Positions 1-8,145 of a DNA stretch of 64,000 nt are shown one piece after another (position 1 is the stretch's first letter; every line of letters starts with the position of its first letter). The stretch is from Alcaligenes faecalis (GTDB taxonomy: Bacteria; Pseudomonadota; Gammaproteobacteria; Burkholderiales; Burkholderiaceae_B): NCBI RefSeq assembly GCF_005311025.1, contig NZ_CP031747.1, positions 3,201,634 to 3,265,633 of the forward strand, given 5' to 3'. A program made the translations under genes and the position numbers. Under the pieces are notes generated by a model. It saw only the letters and a list, made by a program, of their open reading frames with translations, did no database searches and was not told where the DNA came from.

Positions 1-279
1 CAAGACGGTATAGCCATCGGGGGCAGATTTCGCGACGAAGTCCGTAGCGATAATGCCGCTGGCGCCGGGCTTGTTTTCCACAATGATGATCTGGCCCAGA
101 TCCTTGGACAGTTGCTGCGCGACACCTCGGGCAATCACGTCAGTCACACCGCCCGGCGTAAAGGGCACAACCAGACGGATAGGCTTGTCCGGATACGCGG
201 CTTGCGCGCCCAAGGAACAAAACAACAAACCCATTCCGGCCAGCAGAGGAGCCACTTTACGGGCTAGAATTTTTTTCAT
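1..279 (-). CDS. Bug/TctC-family periplasmic solute-binding protein, N-terminal part
   Basis: Only the first 93 codons lie in the window; the gene runs off the left edge. The reading begins MKKILARK, followed by a hydrophobic stretch and an AQA signal-peptidase site (about residues 1-27), then YPDKPIRLVVPFTPGG, the hallmark start of mature Bug (TctC) receptors of tripartite tricarboxylate transporters. Later motifs GASGIIATDFVAKSAPDGYT also fit. Such proteins bind carboxylates or aromatic acids in the periplasm; the ligand cannot be told. It is divergent from an IclR regulator, which probably controls it. Confidence 0.9.
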   Translation of the reverse strand, partial: MKKILARKVAPLLAGMGLLFCSLGAQAAYPDKPIRLVVPFTPGGVTDVIARGVAQQLSKDLGQIIIVENKPGASGIIATDFVAKSAPDGYTVL

Positions 280-300
280 GAATCACTCCAAACTTATTTT

Positions 301-315
301 GTCCGATAATCGAAC
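301..315. promoter_or_regulatory. Palindromic operator candidate, copy 1
   Basis: GTCCGATAATCGAAC is a near-perfect 5-5-5 palindrome 22 bp upstream of the Bug gene start. A second near-identical copy lies 70 bp to the right. From memory, the shape and sequence resemble PcaR/PcaU-type IclR operators (GTTCGATAATCGCAC). Binding by the adjacent IclR protein is inference. Confidence 0.6.
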
Positions 316-385
316 TTGATTATTAAATTGCTAAGTCTTGTTTTTTTTACAATTTATCATCGATAATTCTTGTTAATCCCATCGA

Positions 386-400
386 GTTCGCTAATCGAAC
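386..400. promoter_or_regulatory. Palindromic operator candidate, copy 2
   Basis: GTTCGCTAATCGAAC has perfect GTTCG/CGAAC arms around a 5-bp centre and lies 28 bp upstream of the IclR gene start. It differs from copy 1 at only two positions. The pair fits autoregulation of the IclR gene together with control of the divergent Bug gene. Confidence 0.65.
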
Positions 401-428
401 AAAACTAGACCTTGCCACTTACTGAGCA

Positions 429-1229
429 ATGACGACGAATAAAGAGACAAGCCCTACCGCCAGCAGCTACAAAGGCGATCCGGACTACATGCAATCGCTA
501 GCCCGTGGTTTGCAGGTGATTACGGCTTTTTCAGACAGAAGGCGGCCATTGCGGGCCGCAGAAATTGCCCTGAAAACGGGTCTGGCACGGGCGGTGGTGC
601 AGCGCTGCCTCTACACGCTGCAAGCCCTGGGCTATGCAGAGCAGGAAGGTCCGTTCTGGAAGCTGCGTCCGGCGATTTTGCAGCTGGGCCATGCCTACTT
701 TTCTTCGACCTCCATTGTCAGTCTGGCCCAGCCCATACTGGACGACCTGAGTGACCGCGTCGGTGAAACCTGTGCACTGGCCTTGCTGGATGGAGACGAA
801 ATTCTGTATCTGGCACGCGCCCAACGACAGCGTGTACTGACTGTGTCTTTGGGCCTGGGTAGCCGCCTGCCTGCTCACTGCACCTCTATCGGGCGAATGA
901 TGCTGTCGCAGTTGCCGCAAAGCAGGCTGGATGCCTACCTGGAGCTGGCTCCCTTCAAGATCATGACGCAATACACCGCCCATACTCGCGAGGCTTTGCT
1001 GCGCGAATTGAAGGAGGTACAGGCAAAGGATTATTCCTTGATCAAGGAAGAACTGGAACTGGGTCTAACGGCAATTGGCGTACCCGTGCGCAGTGCCAGC
1101 GGGCGCGTTGTGGCCGGGATGAGCATCAGCATCAAGGACTGGCAGGATACGGAAGAGAAACTGATCCAGCGCTGCCTGCCCGAACTACGTTCGAGCGCCA
1201 GGCAGCTGGGTTTGATGTTGCCGGCCTGA
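429..1229 (+). CDS. IclR-family transcriptional regulator
   Basis: A 266-residue protein with a winged helix-turn-helix at about residues 25-85 (RPLRAAEIALKTGLARAVVQ, then LYTLQALGYA) and a C-terminal IclR effector domain (residues about 100-260, including SRLPAHCTSIGRMMLSQLP and AIGVPVRSASG). The length and the aromatic-catabolism-like wing resemble the PcaR/PcaU/PobR branch. It starts at ATG 429 beside two palindromes and is divergent from the Bug transporter gene, so it probably responds to that transporter's ligand. It converges on the pncC gene with only 4 bp between stop codons and no terminator visible. Confidence 0.93.
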   Translation: MTTNKETSPTASSYKGDPDYMQSLARGLQVITAFSDRRRPLRAAEIALKTGLARAVVQRCLYTLQALGYAEQEGPFWKLRPAILQLGHAYFSSTSIVSLAQPILDDLSDRVGETCALALLDGDEILYLARAQRQRVLTVSLGLGSRLPAHCTSIGRMMLSQLPQSRLDAYLELAPFKIMTQYTAHTREALLRELKEVQAKDYSLIKEELELGLTAIGVPVRSASGRVVAGMSISIKDWQDTEEKLIQRCLPELRSSARQLGLMLPA

Positions 1230-1233
1230 GCAA

Positions 1234-1740
1234 TCAGGCGGGATTGAGCATGGTCAGCGCACTGGCCAAGGCGTATTCCACGGCCTGCTGACGGATTTGG
1301 GCCCGGTCTCCATCAAAGATACGAGCAGAGGCGCGGGTCACAATGCCATCACCCCGGCGCTGTGCAAAACCGAAGCACACCAGGCCAACCGGCTTGCCCG
1401 CCGTGGCTCCATCCGGACCGGCAATGCCGGTCGTGGAAATAGCCAGTTCCGCATCTGCAGTGGCTTCCAGCGCACCCGCCGCCATTTCCATGGCGGTTTC
1501 CTCGCTGACCGCGCCAAAACGATCCAGGGTGTCCTGGTTCACGCCCAGTTCCTGAACCTTGGCCTTATTGCTGTAAGTGACCAGACCGCGCTCGAACCAG
1601 GCGCTGGAGCCGGGCAGGTCCGTCAGGGCAGCAGCCAGCAGGCCACCGGTACATGACTCGGCGCAGGCCACCATCCAGCCGCGATCTTTAAGGGCTCGCC
1701 CCAGGGCCAGGGCGGCATTGCCGTGCTCGTAATCGCTCAT
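1234..1740 (-). CDS. pncC: Nicotinamide-nucleotide amidohydrolase (CinA C-terminal family)
   Basis: A 168-residue stand-alone CinA C-terminal domain. Signature stretches are ACAESCTGGLLAAALTDLPG (about residues 26-45), GLVTYSNKAK and STTGIAGPDGATAGKPVG. The family deamidates nicotinamide mononucleotide to nicotinate mononucleotide in NAD recycling. The start at 1740 overlaps the pgpA stop as ATGA, so translation is probably coupled. It is the last gene of the ribBX-ribH-nusB-thiL-pgpA operon. The N-terminal COG1058 domain of full CinA is absent, as is usual in proteobacterial PncC. Confidence 0.92.
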   Translation of the reverse strand: MSDYEHGNAALALGRALKDRGWMVACAESCTGGLLAAALTDLPGSSAWFERGLVTYSNKAKVQELGVNQDTLDRFGAVSEETAMEMAAGALEATADAELAISTTGIAGPDGATAGKPVGLVCFGFAQRRGDGIVTRASARIFDGDRAQIRQQAVEYALASALTMLNPA

Positions 1741-2258
1741 GAGAAAACTCCAAAACGTACCAAGACAGCCATCAGCAACAAGGTATAGCCTGCCGCCAGG
1801 AGATCGTCCCACATAACGCCAAAACCATTATGCAGACGACGATCAAAATAGCGGATTGGCGGTGGTTTGAGAATATCAAAGAAACGAAATAAAACGAATG
1901 CGATGCCCTGTGCAAGCCAGGTCTGCGGAATCAGCCACAGCACCAGCCAAAAGGCGACCATCTCATCCCAATTCATGCCGCTGTGATCGGACACGCCCAG
2001 GTCGTAGCCCGTGCGGTGGCAAGCCCAGCAGCCAATGAAAAAGGTAAGTGGCAAGAAAATGGCCATTTGCGTGTCGGTCAGCACATGCAGACCCAAGACC
2101 CACAAGACCCAAGCCAGCACCGTGCCCCAGGTACCCGGCCCCGGACGCAATACGCCGGTACCGCCGCCAAAGGCAATCAGGCGCCAAGGCTTTTTCACCA
2201 CCCAATCCAGGGTAGGACGTTGAATGGGATTCAAGGAAGGATCAGGAAATGTGCTCAT
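1737..2258 (-). CDS. pgpA: Phosphatidylglycerophosphatase A
   Basis: A 173-residue membrane protein with the PgpA signatures GTGVLRPGPGTWGT (residues about 34-47), the acidic stretch SGMNWDEMVAFW and the closing VMWDDLLAAGYT. It removes phosphate from phosphatidylglycerophosphate to give phosphatidylglycerol in the inner membrane. Hydrophobic segments lie at about residues 48-62, 66-82, 105-125 and 155-170. It follows thiL by 9 bp and overlaps pncC by 4 bp, the usual thiL-pgpA arrangement in betaproteobacteria. Confidence 0.95.
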   Translation of the reverse strand: MSTFPDPSLNPIQRPTLDWVVKKPWRLIAFGGGTGVLRPGPGTWGTVLAWVLWVLGLHVLTDTQMAIFLPLTFFIGCWACHRTGYDLGVSDHSGMNWDEMVAFWLVLWLIPQTWLAQGIAFVLFRFFDILKPPPIRYFDRRLHNGFGVMWDDLLAAGYTLLLMAVLVRFGVFS

Positions 2259-2267
2259 GACACAGAC

Positions 2268-3230
2268 TCAGCCACCAAAATGATCGAAACCGCCCTGGGC
2301 AGGGGCAGGATGCAGACCCTGTTGATCACGCACGTACACCCCGCTACCAGCGTGCATGGAGCCAATACGGCTAAGCTGCACGCCTTCGCGCTGGGCCAGC
2401 GCCATGATGGACTCCCGTTGTTGGGGAGCCCCCGTAAAACACAATTGAAAAACGTCACCACCAACCAGAACCGCTTCGCGTTGCAGCTCGGCAGGCAAAC
2501 CCTTTAAGGAAAGATCCAGCGGCAAGGCGTCCCAATCCAGATGGGCGGCACATTGGCTGGCTTTGGCGATATGACCCAGGTCTTGAACCAGGCCATCAGA
2601 CACATCAATGGCAGCATGAGCCAAACCTGCCAGGGCATGGCCCAGGCGGTAAGGCGGCCAGGGTTGTTCCAAGGCTGGTCGGCTGGCAGCCAGACGATCC
2701 GGGTCCGCAGCCAGTCGACCTTGCAAGAGGCGCAAGGCAATGTCTGCCGCCCCCAACGTCCCCGTCAACCAGATGTCGTCACCAGCTTGAGCCGCACTGC
2801 GTTGCAAGGCCTGTCCCACCGGGACTTCACCCAGCACCGTAATGCTGATGACCACCCCTTGCTTGCTGCGCGTGGTATCGCCACCGATCAAGGGGCATTG
2901 CGCCTGATCGGCCAGTTCAAACAAACCTTTGGAGAATGCGGCCAGCCACTCGGGCCGGACTTCGGGCATGGACAAAGCCAGGAGGCAGGCTCGTGGCTTG
3001 GCTCCCATGGCGCCCAGGTCCGACAGGTTCACGGCCAGCGCCTTGTGCCCCAAGAGAAAGGGGTCCACATCGGGAAAGAAATGTTGCCCTTCGATCAATA
3101 GATCCACGCTGCTGGCCAGTTGCCAGCCGGGTGTTGGAGTAAAAAGGGCGCAGTCGTCGCCCACTCCCAAATAGCCTTCGGGAGCGGGACGATTGAAATA
3201 CTGCTGGATAAGACCGAACTCGTTCAGCAC
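2268..3230 (-). CDS. thiL: Thiamine-monophosphate kinase
   Basis: About 320 residues with the ThiL motifs GVGDDCALFTPTP, ALAVNLSDLGAMGAKP and ISVDLL-type ATP/Mg binding segments; the late DVSDGLVQDLGHIA is the second PurM-like signature. It phosphorylates thiamine monophosphate to the diphosphate cofactor. I chose the GTG at 3230 because the protein then begins MLNEFGLIQQYF, matching the normal ThiL N-terminus, 13 bp after the nusB stop. A TTG at 3266 would add 12 residues and overlap nusB. It lies between nusB and pgpA. Confidence 0.93.
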   Translation of the reverse strand: MLNEFGLIQQYFNRPAPEGYLGVGDDCALFTPTPGWQLASSVDLLIEGQHFFPDVDPFLLGHKALAVNLSDLGAMGAKPRACLLALSMPEVRPEWLAAFSKGLFELADQAQCPLIGGDTTRSKQGVVISITVLGEVPVGQALQRSAAQAGDDIWLTGTLGAADIALRLLQGRLAADPDRLAASRPALEQPWPPYRLGHALAGLAHAAIDVSDGLVQDLGHIAKASQCAAHLDWDALPLDLSLKGLPAELQREAVLVGGDVFQLCFTGAPQQRESIMALAQREGVQLSRIGSMHAGSGVYVRDQQGLHPAPAQGGFDHFGG

Positions 3231-3243
3231 GGCACGCCCCGTT

Positions 3244-3759
3244 TTAGCGGCGGGCCTGCTTGGCAACTTCAGGTGCGCGTACGTCGGCGGCCAGTTTGTC
3301 CAGCACGCCGTTCACGAATTTGAAACCGTCGGTACCGCCAAAGGACTTGGCCAGTTCAACGGCTTCGTTAATGGCAACACGGTAAGGCACTTCAACGTGA
3401 TGCACCAGTTCGTAGCTGCCAATCAGCAAGATGCCGTGTTCGATGGGAGAGAGCTCTTCCAAAGGACGATCCACATACGGCAAAAAGCGTTCGCGCAGCA
3501 CAGGGGCTTCGCGCATGACGCCGAACAGCAAGGTTTTGAACCAGGCTGCGTCGGCTTCGCCAAACTCCTCGTCGCCCCGGATATGGGCGTCGATGGAGGT
3601 GGCTTCCTGCAGGCCATCAGCACCTCGCAACAGCCAGGAGTAGATGCCCTGCAGGGCAAATTCGCGCGAGCGGCGGCGCGCGGATCGTCCGTTGGCCTTG
3701 CTGGCCAGGACTTTATTTGTCGTCGTCAAGATCTTCGTCCTCGTAATCTTCGTCCTCAT
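3244..3759 (-). CDS. nusB: Transcription antitermination factor NusB
   Basis: About 171 residues, an all-helical RNA-binding protein that joins the NusE-boxA antitermination complex on rRNA operons. The diagnostic core is [19 protein letters not shown], then [15 protein letters not shown] and [32 protein letters not shown]. The first ATG (3759) lies inside the 3' end of ribH, giving a 47-bp overlap and a basic N-terminal tail (RTKITRTK). A TTG at 3729 would overlap ribH less. The conserved domain only begins about 25 residues in, so the exact start is uncertain. Confidence 0.93.
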   Translation of the reverse strand: MRTKITRTKILTTTNKVLASKANGRSARRRSREFALQGIYSWLLRGADGLQEATSIDAHIRGDEEFGEADAAWFKTLLFGVMREAPVLRERFLPYVDRPLEELSPIEHGILLIGSYELVHHVEVPYRVAINEAVELAKSFGGTDGFKFVNGVLDKLAADVRAPEVAKQARR

Positions 3760-4231
3760 CGTCGTCCAGCTCGGGTTCGAGGACGGCGATAAGATTGCCC
3801 AGCTCGACCGCTGTACGGGCGCAATCGCGACCTTTTTCAGCAGCACGAATCTCGGCTTGTTCATCTGTGTTGGTGGTCAGTACACCGTTGGCAACAGGAA
3901 TACCGGTTGCCAGGGAGACTTGAGTAATGGCCGAAGCGCTTTCATTGCTGACCACTTCAAAGTGGTAGGTGTCACCGCGGATAACAGCACCCAGAGCGAT
4001 CAGGGCATCAAATTCGCCGGTTTCAGCCATCTGGCCCAGGGTGATGCCCAGTTCCAGCGCGCCGGGGACGGACAGAACGGTCACGTCGCGCTCGTCTACA
4101 CCCAAAGCTTCCAGCTCTTTCAAGCAGGCTTCCAACTCGGTCAGACCGATGGATTCATTAAAACGCGCACGCACAATACCAATGTGCAGACCTTCCCCAT
4201 TCAGGTCAGGGGTAACAATGTAAGGATTCAT
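3713..4231 (-). CDS. ribH: 6,7-dimethyl-8-ribityllumazine synthase with acidic C-terminal tail
   Basis: A 172-residue protein that condenses dihydroxybutanone phosphate with the pyrimidine intermediate to make lumazine, the penultimate riboflavin step. Motifs include [46 protein letters not shown] (with the catalytic His) and [13 protein letters not shown]. The normal fold ends near residue 152 (LIAVLEPE). A tail of about 20 residues, nearly all Asp and Glu, follows and overlaps the start of nusB. It lies 14 bp downstream of ribBX in the same operon. Confidence 0.95.
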   Translation of the reverse strand: MNPYIVTPDLNGEGLHIGIVRARFNESIGLTELEACLKELEALGVDERDVTVLSVPGALELGITLGQMAETGEFDALIALGAVIRGDTYHFEVVSNESASAITQVSLATGIPVANGVLTTNTDEQAEIRAAEKGRDCARTAVELGNLIAVLEPELDDDEDEDYEDEDLDDDK

Positions 4232-4245
4232 GTTGGAAGCTCCGC

Positions 4246-5412
4246 TTAGGATTGAGAGTCTGGTTCGCTATGGTAACCCGTCACGGTCAATGCAAACCCG
4301 GCCATGCTTGGCATTTTACGTGGTCGCGACATCAAACGGGCTTTACCAACATTGAGGTCACGCAAAATTTGTGCACCAATCCCGTAGGTGCGCAGATCGT
4401 TGCGGCTAGGGCGACCGCGTGGCGCCTGGGCCGGGCTGTCTGCAGCCCAAGCCTGAATCTGCTCGAAACTCTCTTCTTCGGAGCTCTGGCAGTTCATCAG
4501 CAAGACAACACCGCTGTCGGATTTGGCCACGGTACGCAACGCAGTGGGCAGGGTCCAACTGTGGCCCACATCCCCCTCGATCAGAACATCCAGCACGGTA
4601 GTCGGTTCATGTACACGCACCAGGGTTTCCACTTCCGGGCTGATTTCACCGTGCACCAGTGCCAGATGCAAGCCACCGGAAGACAGATCGCGGTAAGCGT
4701 GGCATTCAAATTCGCCATAAGGAGTCTTGACGGACTTCTTGTGCAAACGCTCGATCATGGACTCGTGTTCGCTGCGGTACTGGATCAGGTCCGCAATAGT
4801 GCCAACCTTGATGCCGTGTTCGCGGGCGAACACCAACAAATCGGGCAAACGCGCCATGGTGCCGTCAGGATTGAGCACTTCACAAATGACAGCAGCCGGG
4901 GTCAAGCCTGCCATCGCCGTCAAATCGCAGCCCGCTTCGGTGTGACCGGCACGCACCAGCACACCACCTTTGGCCGCCTTCAAGGGAAAAATGTGACCAG
5001 GCTGCACCAGATCAATGGGACGTGCATCACGGGCCACGGCCGCTTGCACAGTACGGGCGCGGTCAGCAGCGGAAATGCCGGTCTCCACGCCTTCAGCCGC
5101 TTCAATCGACACCGTGAAGTTGGTGCCAAAGCGTGTACCGTTGCGGGTGGCCATCAAAGGCAGGTCCAGCTGACGGCAGCGCTCTTCGGTCAGCGTCAGG
5201 CAAACCAGACCGCGGCCATGCGTCACCATGAAGTTGATCGCCTCGGCATTTACGAATTCGGCGGCCATGACCAGATCGCCTTCGTTTTCGCGGTCCTCTT
5301 CGTCAACCAGAATAACCATGCGACCGGCGCGCAGCTCTTCGACAATCTCTGGAACGGGAGCGATTGGACTGGCGCCCAGTTGACCAGCGTCGGACTGAAT
5401 TTCTTGATTCAT
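4246..5412 (-). CDS. ribBA: 3,4-dihydroxy-2-butanone-4-phosphate synthase with degenerate GTP cyclohydrolase II domain (RibBX type)
   Basis: A 388-residue protein. The N-terminal half (residues about 20-220) is a full RibB domain: [43 protein letters not shown]. The C-terminal half resembles GTP cyclohydrolase II in outline ([21 protein letters not shown], then [19 protein letters not shown]). It lacks the Cys-rich zinc site: the usual SECLTGD segment reads [14 protein letters not shown] and no following Cys pair is seen. It therefore matches the RibBX form known in proteobacteria, so GTP cyclohydrolase II activity should come from another gene. It is the first gene of the operon; no FMN riboswitch fits in the 115-bp leader. 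Confidence 0.93.
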   Translation of the reverse strand: MNQEIQSDAGQLGASPIAPVPEIVEELRAGRMVILVDEEDRENEGDLVMAAEFVNAEAINFMVTHGRGLVCLTLTEERCRQLDLPLMATRNGTRFGTNFTVSIEAAEGVETGISAADRARTVQAAVARDARPIDLVQPGHIFPLKAAKGGVLVRAGHTEAGCDLTAMAGLTPAAVICEVLNPDGTMARLPDLLVFAREHGIKVGTIADLIQYRSEHESMIERLHKKSVKTPYGEFECHAYRDLSSGGLHLALVHGEISPEVETLVRVHEPTTVLDVLIEGDVGHSWTLPTALRTVAKSDSGVVLLMNCQSSEEESFEQIQAWAADSPAQAPRGRPSRNDLRTYGIGAQILRDLNVGKARLMSRPRKMPSMAGFALTVTGYHSEPDSQS

Positions 5413-5527
5413 CGTGCTCTTTGCTCAGACAGATAATAATTAAGGCCATTTTACGACACCCAAGGCCCGGCGGGCAGCTTCATTAGTCGGTACACTTGAA
5501 GACCGTGCCAAACCGCTCCAAACCCCT

Positions 5528-6355
5528 ATGACCGAACCCATTTTGCCTGCTCTGGACGAAAAGCGTCGCCGTATCCAATCCATTGAAACGGGTTTTGGCC
5601 TGTTGAAAGTGCTGGTAGATAGCGGACAACCCATGATGTTGCGAGATCTGGCCACGCAAGCTGGGATGAGTTCGGCCAAAGCCCACCCGTATCTGGTCAG
5701 TTTTACCAACGTAGGACTGGTGCAGCAGGCTCCGGCTACCGGCCTGTACGAGCTGGGGCCGTTTGCCTTGCAGATGGGTTTGGTCAGCTTGCAAAGCCAG
5801 AACCCGGTGAAGATTGCCCTGCCCCTGGTTCAAGCCTGGGCCTCGCGCATCGGGCACACCCTGGGCTTGGCGGTGCTGGGCTCACACGGACCCACCATGG
5901 TTCATATCAGCGAGGCCAGCTACCCGGTCCATGTGAACATGCGCTGCGGCACGGTCATGTCCATGCTGCACACGGCCACCGGCCACGTCTTTGCCGCCTG
6001 GCTGCCCCCTGAAGTGGCGCGCCACTACATTGAGCGCGAGGCAGGTGACAGCGCGGTTGTCACCAGTATCAGTCCGCTGCGCCCCAGCCCCAAAGAACTG
6101 GCTGCCATGCTGGAGAAAATCCGTGAACAAGGTGTGGCACAGGCACTGGGCAACCCCTTGCCCGGTATTGATGCCCTGTCCGTCCCCGTATTTGATCACT
6201 CCGGCCAGATTGTGCTGGCCCTGACCAGTCTGGGCCCCAGTACGCTGTTTGATGCCAGTATCAACAGCCCCATCCTGGCTCAGTTGCGACAGTGCGCCAA
6301 CAGCATTTCACACCAGTTGGGCTGGCGCGAGCCACTAGGTACTCCCCCTTTATAA
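5528..6355 (+). CDS. IclR-family transcriptional regulator
   Basis: A 275-residue protein with an N-terminal winged helix (residues about 14-75: RIQSIETGFGLLKVLVDSGQ, RDLATQAGMSSAKAHPYLVS, LVQQAPATGLYELG) and an IclR effector domain (HISEASYPVHVNMRCGTVM, HTATGHVFAAWLP, GIDALSVPVFDHSGQIVLALT). It is divergent from ribBX with 115 bp between start codons, and its target is not evident; no catabolic gene is adjacent. It shares only family-level similarity with the regulator at 429. Confidence 0.92.
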   Translation: MTEPILPALDEKRRRIQSIETGFGLLKVLVDSGQPMMLRDLATQAGMSSAKAHPYLVSFTNVGLVQQAPATGLYELGPFALQMGLVSLQSQNPVKIALPLVQAWASRIGHTLGLAVLGSHGPTMVHISEASYPVHVNMRCGTVMSMLHTATGHVFAAWLPPEVARHYIEREAGDSAVVTSISPLRPSPKELAAMLEKIREQGVAQALGNPLPGIDALSVPVFDHSGQIVLALTSLGPSTLFDASINSPILAQLRQCANSISHQLGWREPLGTPPL

Positions 6356-6404
6356 AACTTGACATGACTACACACACTTATACGGGTGTCGACACTTCAA
6401 GTTT
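6355..6404. promoter_or_regulatory. Nested inverted repeats between iclR and the CYTH-CHAD gene
   Basis: AAACTTGA (6355-6362) is repeated inverted as TCAAGTTT (6397-6404), and a perfect 10-bp palindrome GTGTCGACAC lies at 6386-6395. A TTGACA hexamer occurs at 6359 but has no -10 box at normal spacing. No T-run follows, so a terminator is unlikely. It could be an operator or simply the iclR 3' end; function unknown. Confidence 0.3.
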
Positions 6405-6474
6405 GGCTGGTTTACATGCAAAATAATCGTTTTATCCGCCCACCTGTTGTGGGTGATTTCTCGAGTGCGATGCT

Positions 6475-8004
6475 GTGCTAGAACAAGAACTGAAATTTTT
6501 TGTACCCGAGAGTGCCCGTCCCGGTTTATTGACCGCCTTTGACGCCGTACGCACGGGTAGCATTACCTTAAATGCCATTTACTTTGATACGCCCGAACGC
6601 GATTTGGCGCGCTCGAGTATCGCCTTGCGTCTGCGCAAGGAAGGCGAGCAATGGGTTCAGACCGTCAAACTGCCCGGTCCTGATACCCTGTCCCGCATTG
6701 AAATCAATCACCCCCGTCCCGGCCCGGAACTGGACCTGAGCCTGTATCAGGACACACCCGCCCACACTGCGCTGGCTCGTTACGCGGATCAAATCCAAGC
6801 CCGTTATCAAACCCGCATCCAGCGCGAGCTGGCCCTGATCAAGCAAGGCCAGTCTGAACTGGAGCTAGCCTACGATGTGGGCCATATCGAATCCAATGGT
6901 TTGAAGCTGCTGGTCAACGAGCTGGAAATTGAGCTGATCAAGGGCGAGAGCCTGACCATGTTTGAGGTTGGCCAGCGCTGGCTGTACAAACATGGCCTGA
7001 TTCTGGAGATGCGCAGCAAGTCCGAGCGTGGTGATGCCCTGGCCAGTCTGGCGGACCGCCGCCGGGCCAAATCGGAAAGTCTGGATCTGACGCCCGAACA
7101 GGTAGCTGCGGCCTTGACCCGCAAAGCCTACGACCTGCCCAAACCGCATTTTGTTGACACCGAAGATCTGGAACAGTTTTATAGCCTGAGTGCCACCATG
7201 AGCCTGGAACAGGTCATTCGCAATGCCGCCTTGCTGGCCGGCGTGGATGGCATACGTCCGGACTCTTCCCGTCAGGCCGACTATCTGGCCTTGATGCGCG
7301 TGGGTCTGCGCCGTCTGCGCTCCTGCCGCAAGCTGTTCAAAATGTGGCTATCGGCTAGCGAAGGGTATGCCAATACGCGTCTGACACATTATTTTGGTCT
7401 GTTTGGTCAGGCACGCGACCATGACCTGGTACACCTGGAAATCACCCCCTTGCTGCTGCAGGCGGGAATGCCCGGCCCCGCACCTGAGCCTACTCCCGCC
7501 CATCTGGAGCACGACCCGGTCCAACTGGCCAGTGCAGCCGAGTTTCAGTCCCTGCTGTTAAGTAATCTGCAGAGCCTGATTTGCGGCCCTACGCTGGAAC
7601 TGAACGGTGTACCTCAGCCCGAACATTTGATCGAAGCCCGTATCAGCCGCTGGTTCCAGACAATTCAACTACGCAGCCAACGCTTTGCGCAGATCAGCCA
7701 GGACAAGCAGCATCGTTTGCGCAACCGTATCAAGAGCCTGCGTTACTGCCTGGAGTTTTTACCCAGCGCAGCCGACAAGCAAGGGCTGCACAAAGTGCTG
7801 CGCGAATGTCAGGCCTTGATTGGTGCAGTCACCGACGTGGACGTGGCACTGGATTGGTATGCCCAACATGCGGCCAACCCCGAGCAAGCGCAGTTTGCGC
7901 GGGACTGGCTGACGCATGCCCGCCAAGGTCGTGCCGCCCATGCACAGCATGCGCTCAATGCCTTGGATCAGCATCAGCCGCAAACAGAGCTTCTGCGACG
8001 CTGA
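6475..8004 (+). CDS. CYTH and CHAD domain protein (inorganic triphosphatase-like)
   Basis: A 509-residue protein. The N-terminal CYTH domain (residues 1-205) opens with the ExExK signature EQELK and has the tunnel-lining charged strands NAIYFDTPERDL, IALRLRKEGEQWVQTVKLP and LELAYDVG. The C-terminal CHAD domain (about 235-500) is helical and rich in conserved His, Arg and Lys (LMRVGLRRLRSCRKLFKMW, ARDHDLVHLE, HRLRNRIKSLRYCLEFLP). CYTH enzymes of this type (E. coli YgiF) hydrolyse inorganic triphosphate; CHAD domains bind polyphosphate. Translation appears to begin at GTG 6475; no in-frame ATG is near. It is monocistronic, converging on ftsY. Confidence 0.9.
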   Translation: MLEQELKFFVPESARPGLLTAFDAVRTGSITLNAIYFDTPERDLARSSIALRLRKEGEQWVQTVKLPGPDTLSRIEINHPRPGPELDLSLYQDTPAHTALARYADQIQARYQTRIQRELALIKQGQSELELAYDVGHIESNGLKLLVNELEIELIKGESLTMFEVGQRWLYKHGLILEMRSKSERGDALASLADRRRAKSESLDLTPEQVAAALTRKAYDLPKPHFVDTEDLEQFYSLSATMSLEQVIRNAALLAGVDGIRPDSSRQADYLALMRVGLRRLRSCRKLFKMWLSASEGYANTRLTHYFGLFGQARDHDLVHLEITPLLLQAGMPGPAPEPTPAHLEHDPVQLASAAEFQSLLLSNLQSLICGPTLELNGVPQPEHLIEARISRWFQTIQLRSQRFAQISQDKQHRLRNRIKSLRYCLEFLPSAADKQGLHKVLRECQALIGAVTDVDVALDWYAQHAANPEQAQFARDWLTHARQGRAAHAQHALNALDQHQPQTELLRR

Positions 8005-8095
8005 ACGCCAAAAGTACTGAAAAGCCCACTGTGCACTGAGCCTTTGCTTGCCACTACGTAGCGCTCTTTTCCTGGAAGGCCCAGGAATAAAAAAA

Positions 8096-8128
8096 CGGCG
8101 ATGCCTGTAAAGACATCGCCGCTTTTTT
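8096..8128. terminator. Bidirectional intrinsic terminator
   Basis: An 8-bp perfect stem CGGCGATG/CATCGCCG with a 10-nt loop, preceded by an A-run (8088-8095) and followed by TTTTTT. It serves both the CYTH-CHAD gene on the plus strand and ftsY on the minus strand. Confidence 0.92.
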
Positions 8129-8145
8129 GACAGCCAAACTTGGAT

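Noticed and set aside
5413-5527. FMN riboswitch upstream of ribBX
   Set aside because: The gap to the divergent regulator is 115 bp and contains no RFN-like conserved blocks.
6359-6384. TTGACA followed by TATACG as a sigma-70 promoter
   Set aside because: The spacer is 14 bp, too short for a normal promoter, and the hexamer is part of an inverted repeat.
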